Made by a program: the position numbers and the translations under genes. Positions 11,091 through 23,071 of a stretch of DNA of 64,000 nt are shown here, piece by piece. This DNA comes from Saccopteryx bilineata (taxonomy: Eukaryota > Chordata > Mammalia > Chiroptera > Emballonuridae), in assembly GCF_036850765.1 (NCBI RefSeq), contig NC_089492.1, forward strand, positions 67,580,982 to 67,644,981. The letters run 5' to 3'. Under the pieces are notes generated by a model. That model searched no databases. It saw nothing but the letters and a program-made list of their open reading frames with translations, and was not told where the DNA came from. Position 1 is the stretch's first letter; every line of letters starts with the position of its first letter.

Positions 11091-12092
11091 AGACAGTCCC
11101 TGAAGCTATCAATCCCATTGTCCAAACTCCTGCAGAAAAGCAAGGAGACTAAGAAGCCCCTGAGATTTCAGCCATTAGGTGTTGATCAAGGAGACATTGA
11201 TAAAGTAGATGCTGTAGCAGCCAGAAGAATAAAATGGGAATTAGTTGATTAACAAGTCCTAAAACACCAGAGCAGAGAGGAGGAAGCTTTTGAAAGAAAC
11301 TCACACTCACTATATTTTTTAATGTGTGTGTGTGGGAAGGGGGGGATCAATGAAAACAGAGAAAAATAGCCTTTGAATTTGGCAGCTCAGAATGAGGGCT
11401 GGAAACTCACAAGAGATTAAACTCAACTTCATTCATCATGCTCATTCTTGTGGGCAGTGCTCACAGGAGATCTGATGAAGGAAAAGGCTGAAACTCGTGG
11501 CTAAAATGGACCCTGGGGCATTATCGGTTAACATTCATTAACATAGAAAGTGAGTGCCAAGTACACCATACAATAGGCAGTGGAGTAAGACAGTCTCAGA
11601 ATCGTCCTTCTGTGGCAGGTGGACTATCCCAGCAGCTGTAAGGGTTGAGTTCTTGAATCGTGTGAGGAGAAAATGTTGCAATCCCACAATAATGATAGAG
11701 CAACAAAGGAAAATGATCTCTCTCGAGCTGTTTTTAAAGGGCTAACAGTGCCCTTTGGCTCTGTCTAGTTCCAGAAATTAAACACTCATGATAACAACTG
11801 AGCAGCCCCAAACAAAGGAACCCTATTTTTCATTCTTCACCTACTTTTATACTCCAATCTGCAGAAGCAAAAATAGAATGCTATTATAATACTGGTCATA
11901 ACAGGGAAGAAAATGCCTCAGGCAAGAATATCAATGGAAAAAATACATTATATTTAGATTATAAAAACTATATTTAGTGGTTTATTCAGCATTCAGAAAA
12001 ATAAAACCATAGTTTAACAAACTGGCCCATGAGACTAACCACTTTTAAAAGAAAGCTTTGTATTGATACAAATGAATGAAACATTAAACGTC
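11091..12092. other. No recognised feature
   Basis: No ORF of substance and no repeat that I can identify. There is a short TGTG run near 11325-11335. The sequence may be unique or an old decayed repeat. Confidence 0.5.
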
Positions 12093-12345
12093 TCACCCTG
12101 GCCGGTGGAACAATGGATAGAGCGCTGCCCAGACCACCAAGGTTGCCAGCTCAATCTTGGGGTCACTGACTCAAGCTCAGGGTCACCAGCTCAACCCTGA
12201 GAGCACTGGCTCTATCCCAAGGGCATCGATGACCCACCCCTGAGATCACAGGTTTGAGCCCCAGTCAGGGCACATATGAGAAGCAATCAATGGCAGAACT
12301 AAGTGAAACAAGGAGGTTACGCTTCTCTTTCTCTCAAAAAAAAAA
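12093..12345 (+). mobile_element. tRNA-derived SINE with internal CTCAAGC-type repeats
   Basis: The head CCCTGGCCGGTGGAACAATGGATAGAGCG is followed by repeated GGTCACTGACTCAAG/GGTCACCAGCTC units and a GTTTGAGCCCCAGTCAGGGCACATATGAG segment. The A-rich tail is at about 12338-12350. Confidence 0.85.
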
Positions 12346-12435
12346 ATAATAAAGACAAATGTTCCACATAATTCATTCTTCATTTTAATTAAGAGCACCA
12401 TAAAAGGTTAAAAAACAGTTTTTACTAATTTTTTT

Positions 12436-12833
12436 GTGTGTGTATGACAGAGAGACAGAGTAGAGAGGAACAGAAGGGACAGACAGGCAGGAAGGGAGAG
12501 AGATAAGAAGCGTTAATTCTTCATTGCAGCACCTTAGTTGTTCACTGATTGCTTTCTCATATGTGTCTTGACCAGGGGGCTACAGCAGAGACAGTGACCC
12601 CTTGCTCAAGCCAGCAACCTTGGACTCAAGCCAGCGACCTTTGGACTCAAGCCAGCAACCATGGGGTCATGTCTATGATTCCATACTCAAGCCAGTGACC
12701 CTGCACTGAAGCTGGTGAGCCCACACTCAAGCTGGATGAGCCTATGCTCAAGCCTACAACCTAGGGGTTTTGAACCTGGGTCCTCCATGTCCCAGTTCGA
12801 TGTTTTATCCACTGTGCCACCACCTGGTCAGGA
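12436..12833 (-). mobile_element. tRNA-derived SINE (GCCTGACCAGGTGG type)
   Basis: On the minus strand it opens CCTGACCAGGTGGTGGCACAGTGG. It contains several ACTCAAGCCAGCGACC-type internal repeats and ends in a GA-rich/T-rich tail. Near-identical flanks TTTTTACTAATTTTTTT (about 12419-12435) and TTTTCACTAATTTTTTT (about 12837-12853) form the target duplication. Confidence 0.88.
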
Positions 12834-13112
12834 AGGTTTTCACTAATTTTTTTAAATATGATAATGGTTACTAGATTACTAAAGTAATGTCCCAACTAAC
12901 ACTTTATACAATGAAAAGCAAAATTGTAAAGAGATTTTACAAATACTTAGGTCCATATGTAAAACAGAATGGTAAAAATTGCAAACTCTAACACACACTG
13001 TTCTGCTGCCTATTATCTTTAGTACCTGCAACCATAGAGAAAAATCAAGAAGATATTAGGTGAAGGTTCATATTGAAATTTGTTCAACTGATATTTGAAA
13101 AGAGAGCCAAGA

Positions 13113-13534
13113 CCTTGACAGGTGGTGGTGCAATGGATAGAGTGTCCACTTGGGATGCTGAGGTCCCAGGTTCAAAACTCAAGATCACCAGCTTGAGCAT
13201 AGACTCATGCGGCTTGCGCACAGCCTCACCAGCTTGAGCACAGGGTTACCGGCTTGAGTGTGGGATCATAGACATGATCACATGATCCCATAGTCACTGG
13301 CTTGAAGCCCAAGGTCAAGGCTTGAGCCTGAAGTCACTGGCTTGAGCAAGAAGTCACTGGCTTGGCTGGAGCCCCCCAGTGAAGGCAAATATAAGAAAGC
13401 ATTCAATGAACAACTAGGTATCACAACATAGAATTGATGTTTCTCATCTCTCTTCCTTCCTGTTTCTCTGTTTCTTGCTAAAAAATAATAGTAATAAATA
13501 AATAAATAAATTTAAAATAAAAATAAAAGAGAGA
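13113..13534 (+). mobile_element. tRNA-derived SINE nested in older L1
   Basis: The head CCTTGACAGGTGGTGGTGCAATGGATAGAG is followed by many CTTGAGC units and ends in an A/TAA-rich and (GA)n tail. The duplication AGAGAGCCAAGA occurs on both sides (about 13101-13112 and 13537-13548). Confidence 0.88.
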
Positions 13535-14449
13535 GAGAGAGAGCCAAGAATACTCAATAGGACAATATAGTTTCTTCAGTAAATGATGATGGGAAAACTG
13601 GATATTCACATGCAGAAGAATGAAACTGAAACCCTATCTTACATCACTCACAAAAATTAACTTGAAATAGAGTAAAGACTTAAATGTAAGAACTAAAGCC
13701 ATAAAACTCCTAGATAAAAAATAAGGAAAAATCTCCTTGATATAGGTCTTGGCAATAATTTTTGGATATGACACCTAAAAGCACAAGCAACAAAAGAAAA
13801 AATAAGCAAGTGGGACTATGTCAAACTAAAAAGTTTCCACATAGCAAAAGAAATGAACCAAAAAATGAAAAGACAACCTATAGAATAGGAGAAAATATTT
13901 GCAAACTATATGTCTGTTAAGGGGTTACTATACATAATATATAAAGAATTCACGCAACTCAACAGCAAAAAATAATATGATTTTAAATGGGCAAAAAACC
14001 AATTAGACATTTTTCCAAAAAAGACACAAATGACCAAACAGGACATATAGACACATGAAAAGGTGCTCAATAGCACTAATCAAATGAAAATGCAAATCAA
14101 AACCACAATGATATACCACCTCACACCTGTTAGAATGGTTACTAAAAATATAAGACGAGATAACAAGTGCTGGAGAGGATGTGGGGAAAAGGGAACCCTT
14201 GTATACGGTTGCTGAGAATGTAAATTGGTGCAGCCACTATGGACAACAGTATGGGGGGCTCCTCAAAAAATTAATAACAGAGTTACCATATGACCCAGCA
14301 ACCCCATTTATGGGTATATATCCAAAAGAAAGAAAAACACTGTCTCAAAGAGATATCTGCACCCCCATGTTCACTACAGCATTAATCACAATAGCCATGA
14401 CATAGAAACAACCTAAGTGTCCATCCACAGATGAATAAAAAAAAATGTG

Positions 14450-14451
<2 letters not shown>

Positions 14452-14495
<44 letters not shown>
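14452..14495. repeat. (AT)n microsatellite
   Basis: A run of about 20 AT dinucleotides inside the older L1 3' region. Confidence 0.95.
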
Positions 14496-14498
<3 letters not shown>

Positions 14499-14948
14499 GA
14501 CCTCATTCAGCCACAAAAAAATGAAAGGATATCTTTCATATCCTTCCATTTGTGACAACATGGATAAATCTTAAGGACGTTATGCTAAGTGAAAAAGTCA
14601 GGTAGGGAATGACAAATACTGCATTAATTCACTTATAGGTGAGATCTAAAAACAAACTGGGTGAAGGTGGTCAAAGGGTACAAACTTCTAGTTATAAGAT
14701 GAATAAGTCCTGGAGATGTCATGTGCAGCATGAGGACTACAGTTACTGTGTTATATACTTGCAAGTTTCTAAGAAAGTAAATCTTAAAAGGTCTCACCAC
14801 AAAAACAAAATGACTATGTGAGGTGATGGATGTGTTAATTAATTTTATTTGGGTGATCGTTCTTGCAATATATACATACATCAAGTCACATTGTACAACT
14901 TGAACTCACATATGTTATATGACAATTATATCTCAATAAAGCTAAAAA

Positions 14949-15314
14949 AATTTCAAATAAAGTTTTCATAATGACTTTAGACAAGTTCTTTAAGTAGAGT
15001 TCTAGAAAATTTCACAAATGCTATTAACTACTGTCAAAGAAATAACTGGTCAGAGTTCAATGAAGTAATTTACACTAAACATTTGTGAACAATAGCACGC
15101 TATATAGATACAAAGACCCACTGTTTGGGAGTTGATTTTATTTCTTTGTCAATATATATTTTATTCATTAAAAAAAAATGTTCCCAGCTTTGGTGAGTTA
15201 CAATCAACAAATAAAAATTGTATATATTTAATGTGTACAACATGATAGTTCAATATAAGGCCTCACCTTTAATTAGTATCATAGCTTTATAAATTCTTCT
15301 AGAATATTAGAATT
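14949..15314. other. No recognised feature
   Basis: AT-rich sequence without a gene or a repeat I can name. Confidence 0.45.
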
Positions 15315-15329
15315 AAAAAAGAAATAGAG

Positions 15330-15717
15330 GCCCTGGCCGGTTGGCTCAGCGGTAGAGCGTCGGCCTGGCGTGCGGGGGACCGGGGTTCGATTCCCGGCCA
15401 GGGCACATAGGAGAAGCGCCCATTTGCTTCTCCACCCCCCACCCCCCTTCCTCTCTGTCTCTCTCTTCCCCTCCCGCAGCCGAGGCTCCATTGGAGCAAA
15501 GATGGCCCGGGCGCTGGGGATGGCTCCTTGGCCTCTGCCCCAGGCGCTAGAGTGGCTCTGGTCGCGGCAGAGCGACGCCCCAGAGGGGCAGAGCATCGCC
15601 CCCTGGTGGGCAGAGCATCGCCCCTGGTGGGCGTGCCGGGTGGATCCCGGTCGGGCACATGCGGGAGTCTGTCTGACTGTCTCTCCCCGTTTCCAGCTTC
15701 AGATAAAAAAAAAAAAA
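15330..15717 (+). mobile_element. Full-length, well-preserved bat SINE (about 390 bp)
   Basis: The head GCCCTGGCCGGTTGGCTCAGCGGTAGAGCG carries box A, and GGTTCGATTCCCGGCC carries box B of a tRNA-derived Pol III promoter. The body includes GCCCGGGCGCTGGGGATGG and the end has CCCCGTTTCCAGCTTC before a run of A. A 15-bp direct repeat AAAAAAGAAATAGAG is at 15315-15329 and about 15718-15732. It shows little decay, so it is probably among the youngest insertions here. Confidence 0.95.
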
Positions 15718-15732
15718 AAAAAAGAAATAGAG

Positions 15733-16089
15733 AAACTTATAAAATGTTATAAACTAATGTCACCTTTAAAAAAATAGAGACTCCAGGGAAAAAAAGTGTG
15801 TCCTATATTGTCATCTTTAGATAACTAATCCCTCCCCAAATATATATATATATATTCTCCTATTTTACAAGGAGGAAAATAGGACAATGAGAATGCAGTC
15901 AAACTAAGGTTTGACAGTTACTTATTATGTAACTGTCTTTCCAAAATAATAAAATAAACTCAGTGAGTTTTCTATAGATTATTTAGGTGCCCAAAATGTT
16001 TATGTCACACCAAAAAAGAGCCTTAAACTTCTAAATAAAAAGCATAAAATTATGCTTTACATTTATTTAGAACTATGGATCTGGTCACC
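15733..16089. other. No recognised feature apart from a short TA run
   Basis: A TATATATA run lies at 15841-15855. The rest is AT-rich sequence with no gene or recognised repeat. Confidence 0.45.
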
Positions 16090-16545
16090 TTGCACTTGCC
16101 AAAAAAAAAGTATCTAAAGCAGCTTTGAATTGGCGGGAGCACGACCCAACTCCACTCCCAACAGAAAATTCCATTAGACAGACTGAGACATTGAGTATAT
16201 CCCCTCTACACTGTTAACTGTAAATATGATACTAAGTATAAAAGGCCGTGGCTCAGAGAGGAGAGAGAAGGAGGGAAATCCCCCTGGGGTTGGGGGAGGG
16301 AAACAGAGAGACAGAGAGAGGTGTGCTTGTCAAAAGCCATATTGAAATGAGAAGACTGGAGAGGAAGGGGGACAGTTTTCCCAGCACTGGCATGGTAGGT
16401 GTGGTTGAGGAAAGGCACAAAGCCATGGAATTAACTAGTCTCAAGACTCCAAATAAAGCTCTGGCATTTATTGTTGTTGGCCCCAGAACTGACTCAACCC
16501 TCCAGGTGCTAGGGAGGATTTGATTCTCGTAGACAACTTCCTGTG
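16090..16545 (+). other. Possible ERV LTR with TATA box and poly(A) signal
   Basis: AGTATAAAAGGCCGTGGCTC at about 16235-16254 resembles a Pol II core promoter. About 205 bp downstream, AAATAAAGCTCTGGCATTTATTGTTGTTGG (16451-16480) resembles an LTR poly(A) signal with a GT-rich element. This spacing is typical for an LTR. I could not define the ends or target duplications, and 16546-16830 is unassigned. Confidence 0.42.
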
Positions 16546-16829
16546 GCCTTGCAAGGTCCAGAAGTGAAACAGGACTCCAGATGCTAGATCATGCTGATCC
16601 TGTCTTTATTTCTCAACAAATTAATCAGTTAGCCTGGGACCCATCTGAGTGGTTTATCCCCTAATTTTAAGTGACAAAAGCAGAAAACAAAAGATGTGGC
16701 CAGTAATTAGAATAAGTTATAGTGAAAACTAACATACTATTGTATGCTAATTATACTTAATTTTTTAAAAGCTGTGTTGAAGTCATAGAATAAGACTTTT
16801 TTATTGTTGTTCCATTATTTTTGCCATTT

Positions 16830-16896
16830 CAAAAGTGATTATAAGACAAGTCAAAAGATAATATGTAAGAAAACATTTACAACTTACCTCACAAAG

Positions 16897-16959
<63 letters not shown>

Positions 16960-17039
16960 TTTTAAAGCTCTGAAAATTTGAGGGGAAAAAAGACAAAACT
17001 CCTTGTAGGAAAATAAAGTTAAAAAACAAAGTCCTCTAA
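16830..17039 (+). mobile_element. Older L1 fragment, 5' part of a split element
   Basis: Sequence such as GCTCTGAAAATTTGAGGGGAAAAAAGACAAAACTCC (16967-17002) matches the mid-ORF2 end of an ancient L1. It continues after the composite at 26151-26246 and after two SINEs at 27020-27120. The (TA)n tract 16902-16957 lies within it. This fragment supplies the target site for the composite. Confidence 0.75.
16902..16957. repeat. (TA)n microsatellite
   Basis: About 28 TA dinucleotides, roughly 80 bp upstream of the composite L1 5' junction. Confidence 0.95.
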
Positions 17040-18204
17040 CTGGTAGGAAAAGCGGAAACGCAGAGAGGGCTGCCCAGCTCCCCAGAGCGAACGGCAGCAG
17101 GGAGAGACTTGCGTGGCAGGAAGTGAGTTTAGCAGAGGGGAAAGGGTCCTGAGCCCCAGGAACAAAGCCCCAGCCTGCAGCCCCAGAGCCCAGAAGAGGC
17201 GTAAGGACAGTATTTAGCTGGAAACAAGTCAGGATACTGTTCGTGAGAAAGAGTCTGATTTCTCAGACCCAGGATCCTTCTTAAAGGGAGAGCACAGAAC
17301 ATCTCTCTCACAACCACTCACCTGGGGCTCCTGGGGACGGGGGGAGAGAGGAGAGGACCAGAGTAACAGGAAGAGAGTGTAATCTAGGAGGCACAGGGAG
17401 AAACATTTTGGGAGATAGCCACCTTAACCCTTGGGACGAGTCACGCCCCAAAGCTGAAGTGAATATTTCCCCCAGAAACAGCAATACCAGCAAAGGGAAG
17501 CAGTAGAGCAGCCAAATAAGCTCCCCTGCGGCACTCAGAGCAGAGTCGCATAAAAGGAGGGAGCTTTTGGGTCTACAGTAGTGAGTCTTAGGGTCCGAGC
17601 TGCAACGCCCCCACCCACGCAGCTGAGGGCACGCCGGAGGGCAGGTGGCAGCAGGAAACAAAGCACGGTTCTGCTGGCAGGGGCGGAAGCCAGCTGGCCA
17701 CCACTGGGCTCAGGTGTGAGCTCAATCTTGCCCGGCTGGGGAGAAGGGGGCATGCAAAAGTGATCAAGCTCAGCTGCCGGCAGCCTGTAATCCAGCCTGT
17801 GGGAGAAGGGCGGGAAACCCGGAAAGGGTGGAGACCAGCCCCTGAGCAAGGGCAGAGGAGCACAGCCTTGCCCCGCCTGTGCAACCCAGGCTTGCAGTCT
17901 GACTTGGTAGCCGGCTCCTCCCACGGGGGTGGAGCCAAAAGCCCAAAAGAGGCAGAGTTCCGCTACCAAGCTGAGCTTGGGCATGCAGTCCTGCCTGGCA
18001 GTAGAGCCAAGGCTAGCAGCCGTTCCTCGAGTGGGCTCCTCCTGCAATGGCAGGGCAAAAGCCCGGAAACAGGCAGATTCCCGCAGCTGAGCAAAGGTGC
18101 TCGCCAGTGCCCTCAGGACCGAGCATAACATCACACACGGGGGCGGGGCAAAGGCCAAGGCCACCAACGCTTGTGCACCCTAGCATGTGATCATAGCCAC
18201 TCCC
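17040..18204 (+). promoter_or_regulatory. L1 5'UTR / internal promoter region
   Basis: A GC-rich stretch of about 1.16 kb separates the 5' junction from the ORF1 start region. It carries repeated motifs GGCGGGGC/GGGGGTGGAGCC and CCAGGCTTGC and many CpG remnants, as expected for an L1 5'UTR acting as a Pol II promoter. The sequence is unlike the 5' ends of the antisense L1s at 35.8 and 57.2 kb. Promoter activity is inferred from family knowledge. Confidence 0.7.
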
Positions 18205-19130
18205 ATGAAGAGAAAATGCGGAGGCAGAGAAATACAACACAAATAAACCAAGAGAAATCCCCAGAAAAGGACCTAAGTGAATCAGATATAACCAAATTAC
18301 CAGATGCAGAGTTTAAAATAACGTTTGTTAGGATGCTCAAAGATATTAGAACAACCATAGATGACCATTATGAACACCTAAATAAAGAGATAACAAATAT
18401 AAAAAAGGACATTGAAATAATAAAAAAGAATCAGTCAGAAATGACAAATACAATATCTGAAATAAAGAATACAATGGAAGGAATTAAAAGCAGGATGGAT
18501 GAAGCAGAGAATTGAATCAGAGAGTTAGAGGTCACGATAAATAAAGGCATGGAAGCAGAGCAGAAAAAAGAAAAGAGACTCAAAAAGTCGGAGGAAACTC
18601 TAAGAGAGCTCTCTGACAACATGAAGAGAAATAACATCCGCATCATAGGGGTTCCTGAAGAAGAAGAAGAGAAAGAACAAGGGATAGAGACTTTGTTCAA
18701 ACATATCATAGTGGAAAACTTCCCCCGATTAAGGCAGGAAAACATTTTACATATTCAGGAAGCACAGAGAACTCCTTTAAGGAGAAACCCAAAGAAACCA
18801 ACACCAAGACACATCATAATTAAAATACCAAAGCTAAATGATAAAGAGAAAATATTAAAAGCTGCTAGAGAAAAAAAGATGATCACCTACAAAGGAGCCC
18901 CCATAAGGATGACTTCTGACTTCTAAACAGAAACACTTGAGGCCAAAAGGGAATGGCAAGAAATATTCAAAGTAATGCAGAACAAGAACCTACAACCAAG
19001 ACTACTTTATCCAGCAAGGCTATCATTTATAATTGAAGGAGAAATAAAAAGCTTTACAGACAAAAATAAACTTAAGGAATTCACTGCAACCAAACCAAGG
19101 CTGCAAGAAATGCTAAGAGACCTGTTGTAA
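18205..19130 (+). pseudogene. L1 ORF1 (RNA-binding chaperone protein), disabled
   Basis: ORF1p forms trimers through a coiled coil, binds L1 RNA and acts as a nucleic-acid chaperone. The long frame from ATG 18216 runs to TAA at 19128-19130 (304 codons) with in-frame stops at 18513-18515 (CGA to TGA, a CpG-type change) and 18924-18926. A heptad-like K/I/E-rich segment (about 18350-18510) is the coiled coil. NNIRIIGVPEEEEEKEQG (about 18630-18685) marks the RRM, and RHIIIKIPKLNDKEKILKAA (about 18810-18870) the C-terminal domain. An upstream ATG at 18205 reads MKRK and then falls out of frame, so the original start was probably there with a one-base loss near 18219-18223. ORF2 begins 57 bp after the ORF1 stop, the usual L1 layout. 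Confidence 0.88.
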
Positions 19131-19187
19131 ACAGATCAAAGGAAAAAAAGAATATAGCAAAGAGGAATACAGTTTTAAAGAAAAAAA

Positions 19188-22100
19188 ATGGCAATAAACA
19201 ATTACATATCAGTAATAACCTTAAATGTTAATGGATTAAATGATCCGATCAGGAGACATAGGGTAGCTGCATGGATAAGAAAACAGGACCCATACATATG
19301 CTGTCTACAAGAGACACACCTTAAATCAAAAGATGCACATAGACTGAAGATAAAAGGATGGAAAAAAATATTTCATGCAAATGGAAATGAAAAAAAAGCT
19401 GGGGTAGCAATACTTATATCAGACAAAATGGACTTCAAAACAAAGACCATAGTTAGAGATAAAGAAGGTCACTACATAATGATAAAGAAAGCAATCCAAA
19501 AGGAAGATATAACCATTATAAATATCTACGCACCTAATATAGGAACACCTAAATATATAAAGCAGACTTTGATGGACTTAAAGGGCAAGATTAACAGCAA
19601 TACTATAATAGTAGGGGGGCTGGTCTGATGGTAGTGGGTTATCAGAACTTATTAACTTAGTGTCACTATAATAGTAGGGGATTTCAATACCCATTAACAT
19701 CATTAGATAGATCCTCAGGAAAGAAAATTAACAAAGAAACAGCAGACTTAAAGGACATATTAGATCAACTCGATTTAATAGATATCTTCAGAACCTTTCA
19801 CCCTAAAACAGCAGAATATACATTCTTTTCAACTGCTCATGGTACATTCTCTAGAATAGACCACATGTTAGGGCACAAAAGCGGTCTCAACAAATTTAAG
19901 AAGATTGAAATCATATCGAGCACTTTCTCTGATCACAATGGCAGTAAACTAGAAATCAACCACAATAGAAAAATTGAAAAACACTTAAACACTTGGAAAC
20001 TAAATAGCATGTTATTAAATAACGAATGGGTTAACATTGAGATCAAAGAAGAAATTAAAAAATTCCTAGAAACAAACGATAATGAGCATACATCAACTCA
20101 AAATTTATGGTACACAGCAAAAGCAGTCCTGACAGGGAAATTTATAGCATTACAGGCATACCTCAAGAAGCTAGAAAAAGCTCAAATAAACAACTTAACC
20201 TTGCATCTAAAAGAACTAGAAAAAGAACAGCAAGTAAAGCCCAGAGCTAGTAGAAGGAAGGAAATAATAAAGATCAGAGCAGAAATAAATGACATAGAGG
20301 CTAAAGAAACAATACAGAGGATCAATGAAACCAGGAGCTGGTTCTTTGAAAAGGTAAACAAGATCAATGAACCTTTAAAGAGACTCACCAAGAAAAAAAG
20401 AGAGAGGACTCAAATAAATAAAATTAGAAACGAGAGTGGAGAAATAACAACTGACACAACAGAAATACAAAATATTGTAAGAAAATACTATGAAGAACTG
20501 TACACCAAAAAACTAGACAACCTAGAGGAAATGGACAAATTCCTTGAATCATATAATCTTCCAAAAATCAATCTGGAAGAATCAGAAAACCTAAACAGAC
20601 CAATTACAACAAATGAGATTGAAACAGTTATCAAAAAACTCCCAAAAATGAAAAGTCCTGGGCCTGATGGCTTCACAAGTGAATTCTACCAAATATTCAA
20701 AGAAGAACTAACTCCTATCCTTCTCAAGCTATTTCAAAAAATTCAAGAGGAAGGAAGACTTCCAAGCTCCTTTTATGAGGCGAGCATAATTCTGATTCTA
20801 AAACCAGGCAAAGACAACACAAAAAAAAGAAAATTATAGGCCAATATCCCTGATGAACTTAGATGCAAAAATCCTCAACAAAATATTAGCAAACTTGATC
20901 CAGCAATATATGAAAAAATTATACACCATGATCAAGTGGGATTTATTCTTGGGAGGCAAGGCTGGTACAATATTTGCAAATCAATCAATGTGATTCATCA
21001 CATAAACAAAAGTAAGAAGAAAAACCACATAATAATTTCAATAGATGCAGAAAAAGCATTTGATAAAATCCAGCACCCATTCATGATCAAAACTCTCAGC
21101 AAAGTGGGAATACAGGGAACATACCTCAACATGATAAAGGCCATCTATGACAAACCCACAGCCAATATCATACTCAATGGGCAAAAATTAAAAGCAATCC
21201 CCTTAAGATCAGGAACAAGGCAGGTGTACCCCCTTTCACCACTCTTATTCAACATAGTTCTGGAAGTCCTAGCCACAGCAATCAGACAAGAAAAAGAAAT
21301 AAAAGGCATACAGATTGGAAAAGAAGAAGTAAAACTATTATTATTTGCAGATGATATGATATTGTTTATAGAAAACCCTAAAGTCGCAGTCAAAAAACTA
21401 CTAGACCTGATAAATGAATTCAGCAAGGTGGCAGGATATAAAATCAATACTCAGAAATCAGAGGCATTTTTATACACTAATAGTGAACTGTCAGAAAGAG
21501 AAATCAAGGAATCAATCCCCTTTACCATTGCAACCAAAAAAATAAAGTACCTAGGAATAAATCTAACCAAGGAGATTAAAGACTTGTACTCAGAAGATTA
21601 TGAAACATTGATAAAAGAAATCAGGGAAGATACGAATAAGTGGAGGCATATACCATGCTCATGGTTAGGAAGAATAAACATCATTAAAATGTCTATTTTA
21701 CCCAAAGCAATTTATAAATTCAATGCAATACCGATTAACATACCAATGACTTACTTCAAAGATATAGAACACATATTCCAAAAATTTATATGGAACCAAA
21801 AGAGAACACGAATAGCCTCAGCAATCTTGAAAAGGAAGAATAAAGCGGGAGGTATCACACTTCCGGATACCAAGTTATATTATAAGGCCATTGTACTCAA
21901 AACAGCTTGGTACTGGCATAAGAACAGGCACATAGATCAATGGAACAGAACAGAGAACCCAGAAATAAACCCACAGCTCTATGGACAACTGATATTTGAC
22001 AAAGGAGGTAAGAAAATACAATGGAGTAAAGACAGCCTCTTCAACAAATGGTGTTGGGAAAATTGGACAGCTACCTGCAAAAAAATGAAACTAGACCACC

Positions 22101-23071
22101 AACTTACACCACTCACAAAAATAAACTCAAAATGAATAAAAGACTTAAATGTAAGCCGTGAAACCATACACATCTTAGAAGAAAACATAGGCAGTAAGCT
22201 CTCTGACATCTGTCGCAGCAATACATTTGCTGATTTGTCTCCACAGGCAAGTGAAATAAAAGACAGGATAAACAAATGGGACTTTATCAAACTAAAAAGC
22301 TTCTGCACAGCTAAAGACAATAAGAACAGAATAAAAAGACAAACTACACAATGGGAGAATATATTTGACATTGCGTCTGATAAGGGGTTAATAAACAAAA
22401 TTTATAAAGAACTTGTAAAACTTAATACCAGGAAGACAAAAAATCCAATCCAAAAATGGGCAAAAGAAATGAATAGACACTTCTCCAAAGAGGACATACA
22501 GATGGCCAATAGGCAGATGAAAAAATGTTCAACATCACTAATGATTAGAGAAATGCAGATTAAAACCACAATGAGATATCATCTCACACCAGTCAGAATG
22601 GCGCTCATCAATAAAACAACACAGAATAAGTGCTGGTGAGGATGTGGAGAAAAGGGAACCCTCCTGCACTGCTGGTGGGAATGCAGACTGGTGCAGCCAC
22701 TGTGGAAAACAGTATGGAGATTCCTCAAGAAATTAAAAATCAAACTGCCTTTTGACCCAGCTATACCACTGTTAGGAATATACCCCAAGAATACCATAGC
22801 ACTGTTTGAAAAGAAGAAATACACCCCCATGTTTATGGCAGCATTGTTCACAATAGCAAAGATCTGGAAACAGCCCAAGTGTTCATCAGAGGATGAGTGG
22901 ATTAAAAAGCTTTGGTATATATATACAATGAAATAGTACTCAGCCATAAGAAATGATGACATAGGATCTTTTACAACAACATGGATGGACCTTGATAACA
23001 TTGTACTGAGCGAAAGAAGTAAATCAGAAAAAACTAAGAACTATATGATTCCATGCATAGGTGGGACATAA
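19188..23071 (+). pseudogene. L1 ORF2 (endonuclease-reverse transcriptase), disabled
   Basis: ORF2p nicks target DNA and reverse-transcribes L1 RNA there. The endonuclease starts MAINNYISVITLNVNGLND (19188) and keeps the LQETHL motif (around 19300) and a SDHNG motif near 19930. The Z region has [14 protein letters not shown] near 20655-20700. The RT has GRQGWYN near 20945 and FADD at 21344-21355. The C-terminus has CWWEC near 22670. Disruptions are a 63-bp Y RNA insertion (19618-19680), a frameshift in an A-run near 20820-20830, and in-frame stops at 22133-22135, 22637-22639 and 22934-22936. The ancestral stop is probably TAA at 23069-23071. Stop 22133 is shared with copy 1 (1252), so it predates their separation; the others are private. 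Confidence 0.93.
19618..19668 (+). pseudogene. RNY4: Tailless 5' fragment of Y4 RNA inserted in L1 ORF2
   Basis: The sequence starts GGCTGGTCTGATGGTAGTGG and continues through GGTTATCAGAACTTATTAAC to GTGTCACTA. It matches the first about 51 nt of mammalian Y4 RNA as I recall it, with about one substitution and one missing base. Y RNAs are small Pol III RNAs bound by Ro60. The 3' half is missing and there is no A-tail. A 16-bp direct repeat ACTATAATAGTAGGGG lies at 19602-19617 and 19665-19680; the second copy overlaps the last four bases of the fragment (ACTA), a microhomology. It ends the endonuclease frame at 19626-19628. Confidence 0.85.

Larger units (their letters stand above)
13075..14948 (+). 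mobile_element. Older 5'-truncated L1 with nested SINE and (AT)n
   Basis: Decayed ORF2 C-terminal and 3'UTR sequence: GATGATGGGAAAACTGGATATTCACATGCAG near 13585, GTGCTGGAGAGGATGTGGGG near 14167, PYDPATPF-type codons near 14285, and the tail ATCTCAATAAAGC at about 14930. The longest surviving frame is 74 codons (14181-14405). A SINE splits it at 13113-13534 and an (AT) run at 14452-14495 lies in the 3' part. It is more divergent than the composite L1s. Confidence 0.85.

Noticed and set aside
15330..15717. Functional tRNA genes within the SINE heads
   Set aside because: Box A and B-like sequences are present, but the cloverleaf is not complete and the units have SINE bodies, A-tails and target duplications.
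17535..18167. 210-codon minus-strand frame over the L1 5'UTR as a gene
   Set aside because: It is low-complexity P/L/S/A-rich sequence opposite a GC-rich L1 5'UTR, with several overlapping frames also open. No domain is recognised. An antisense L1 peptide is possible but unsupported.
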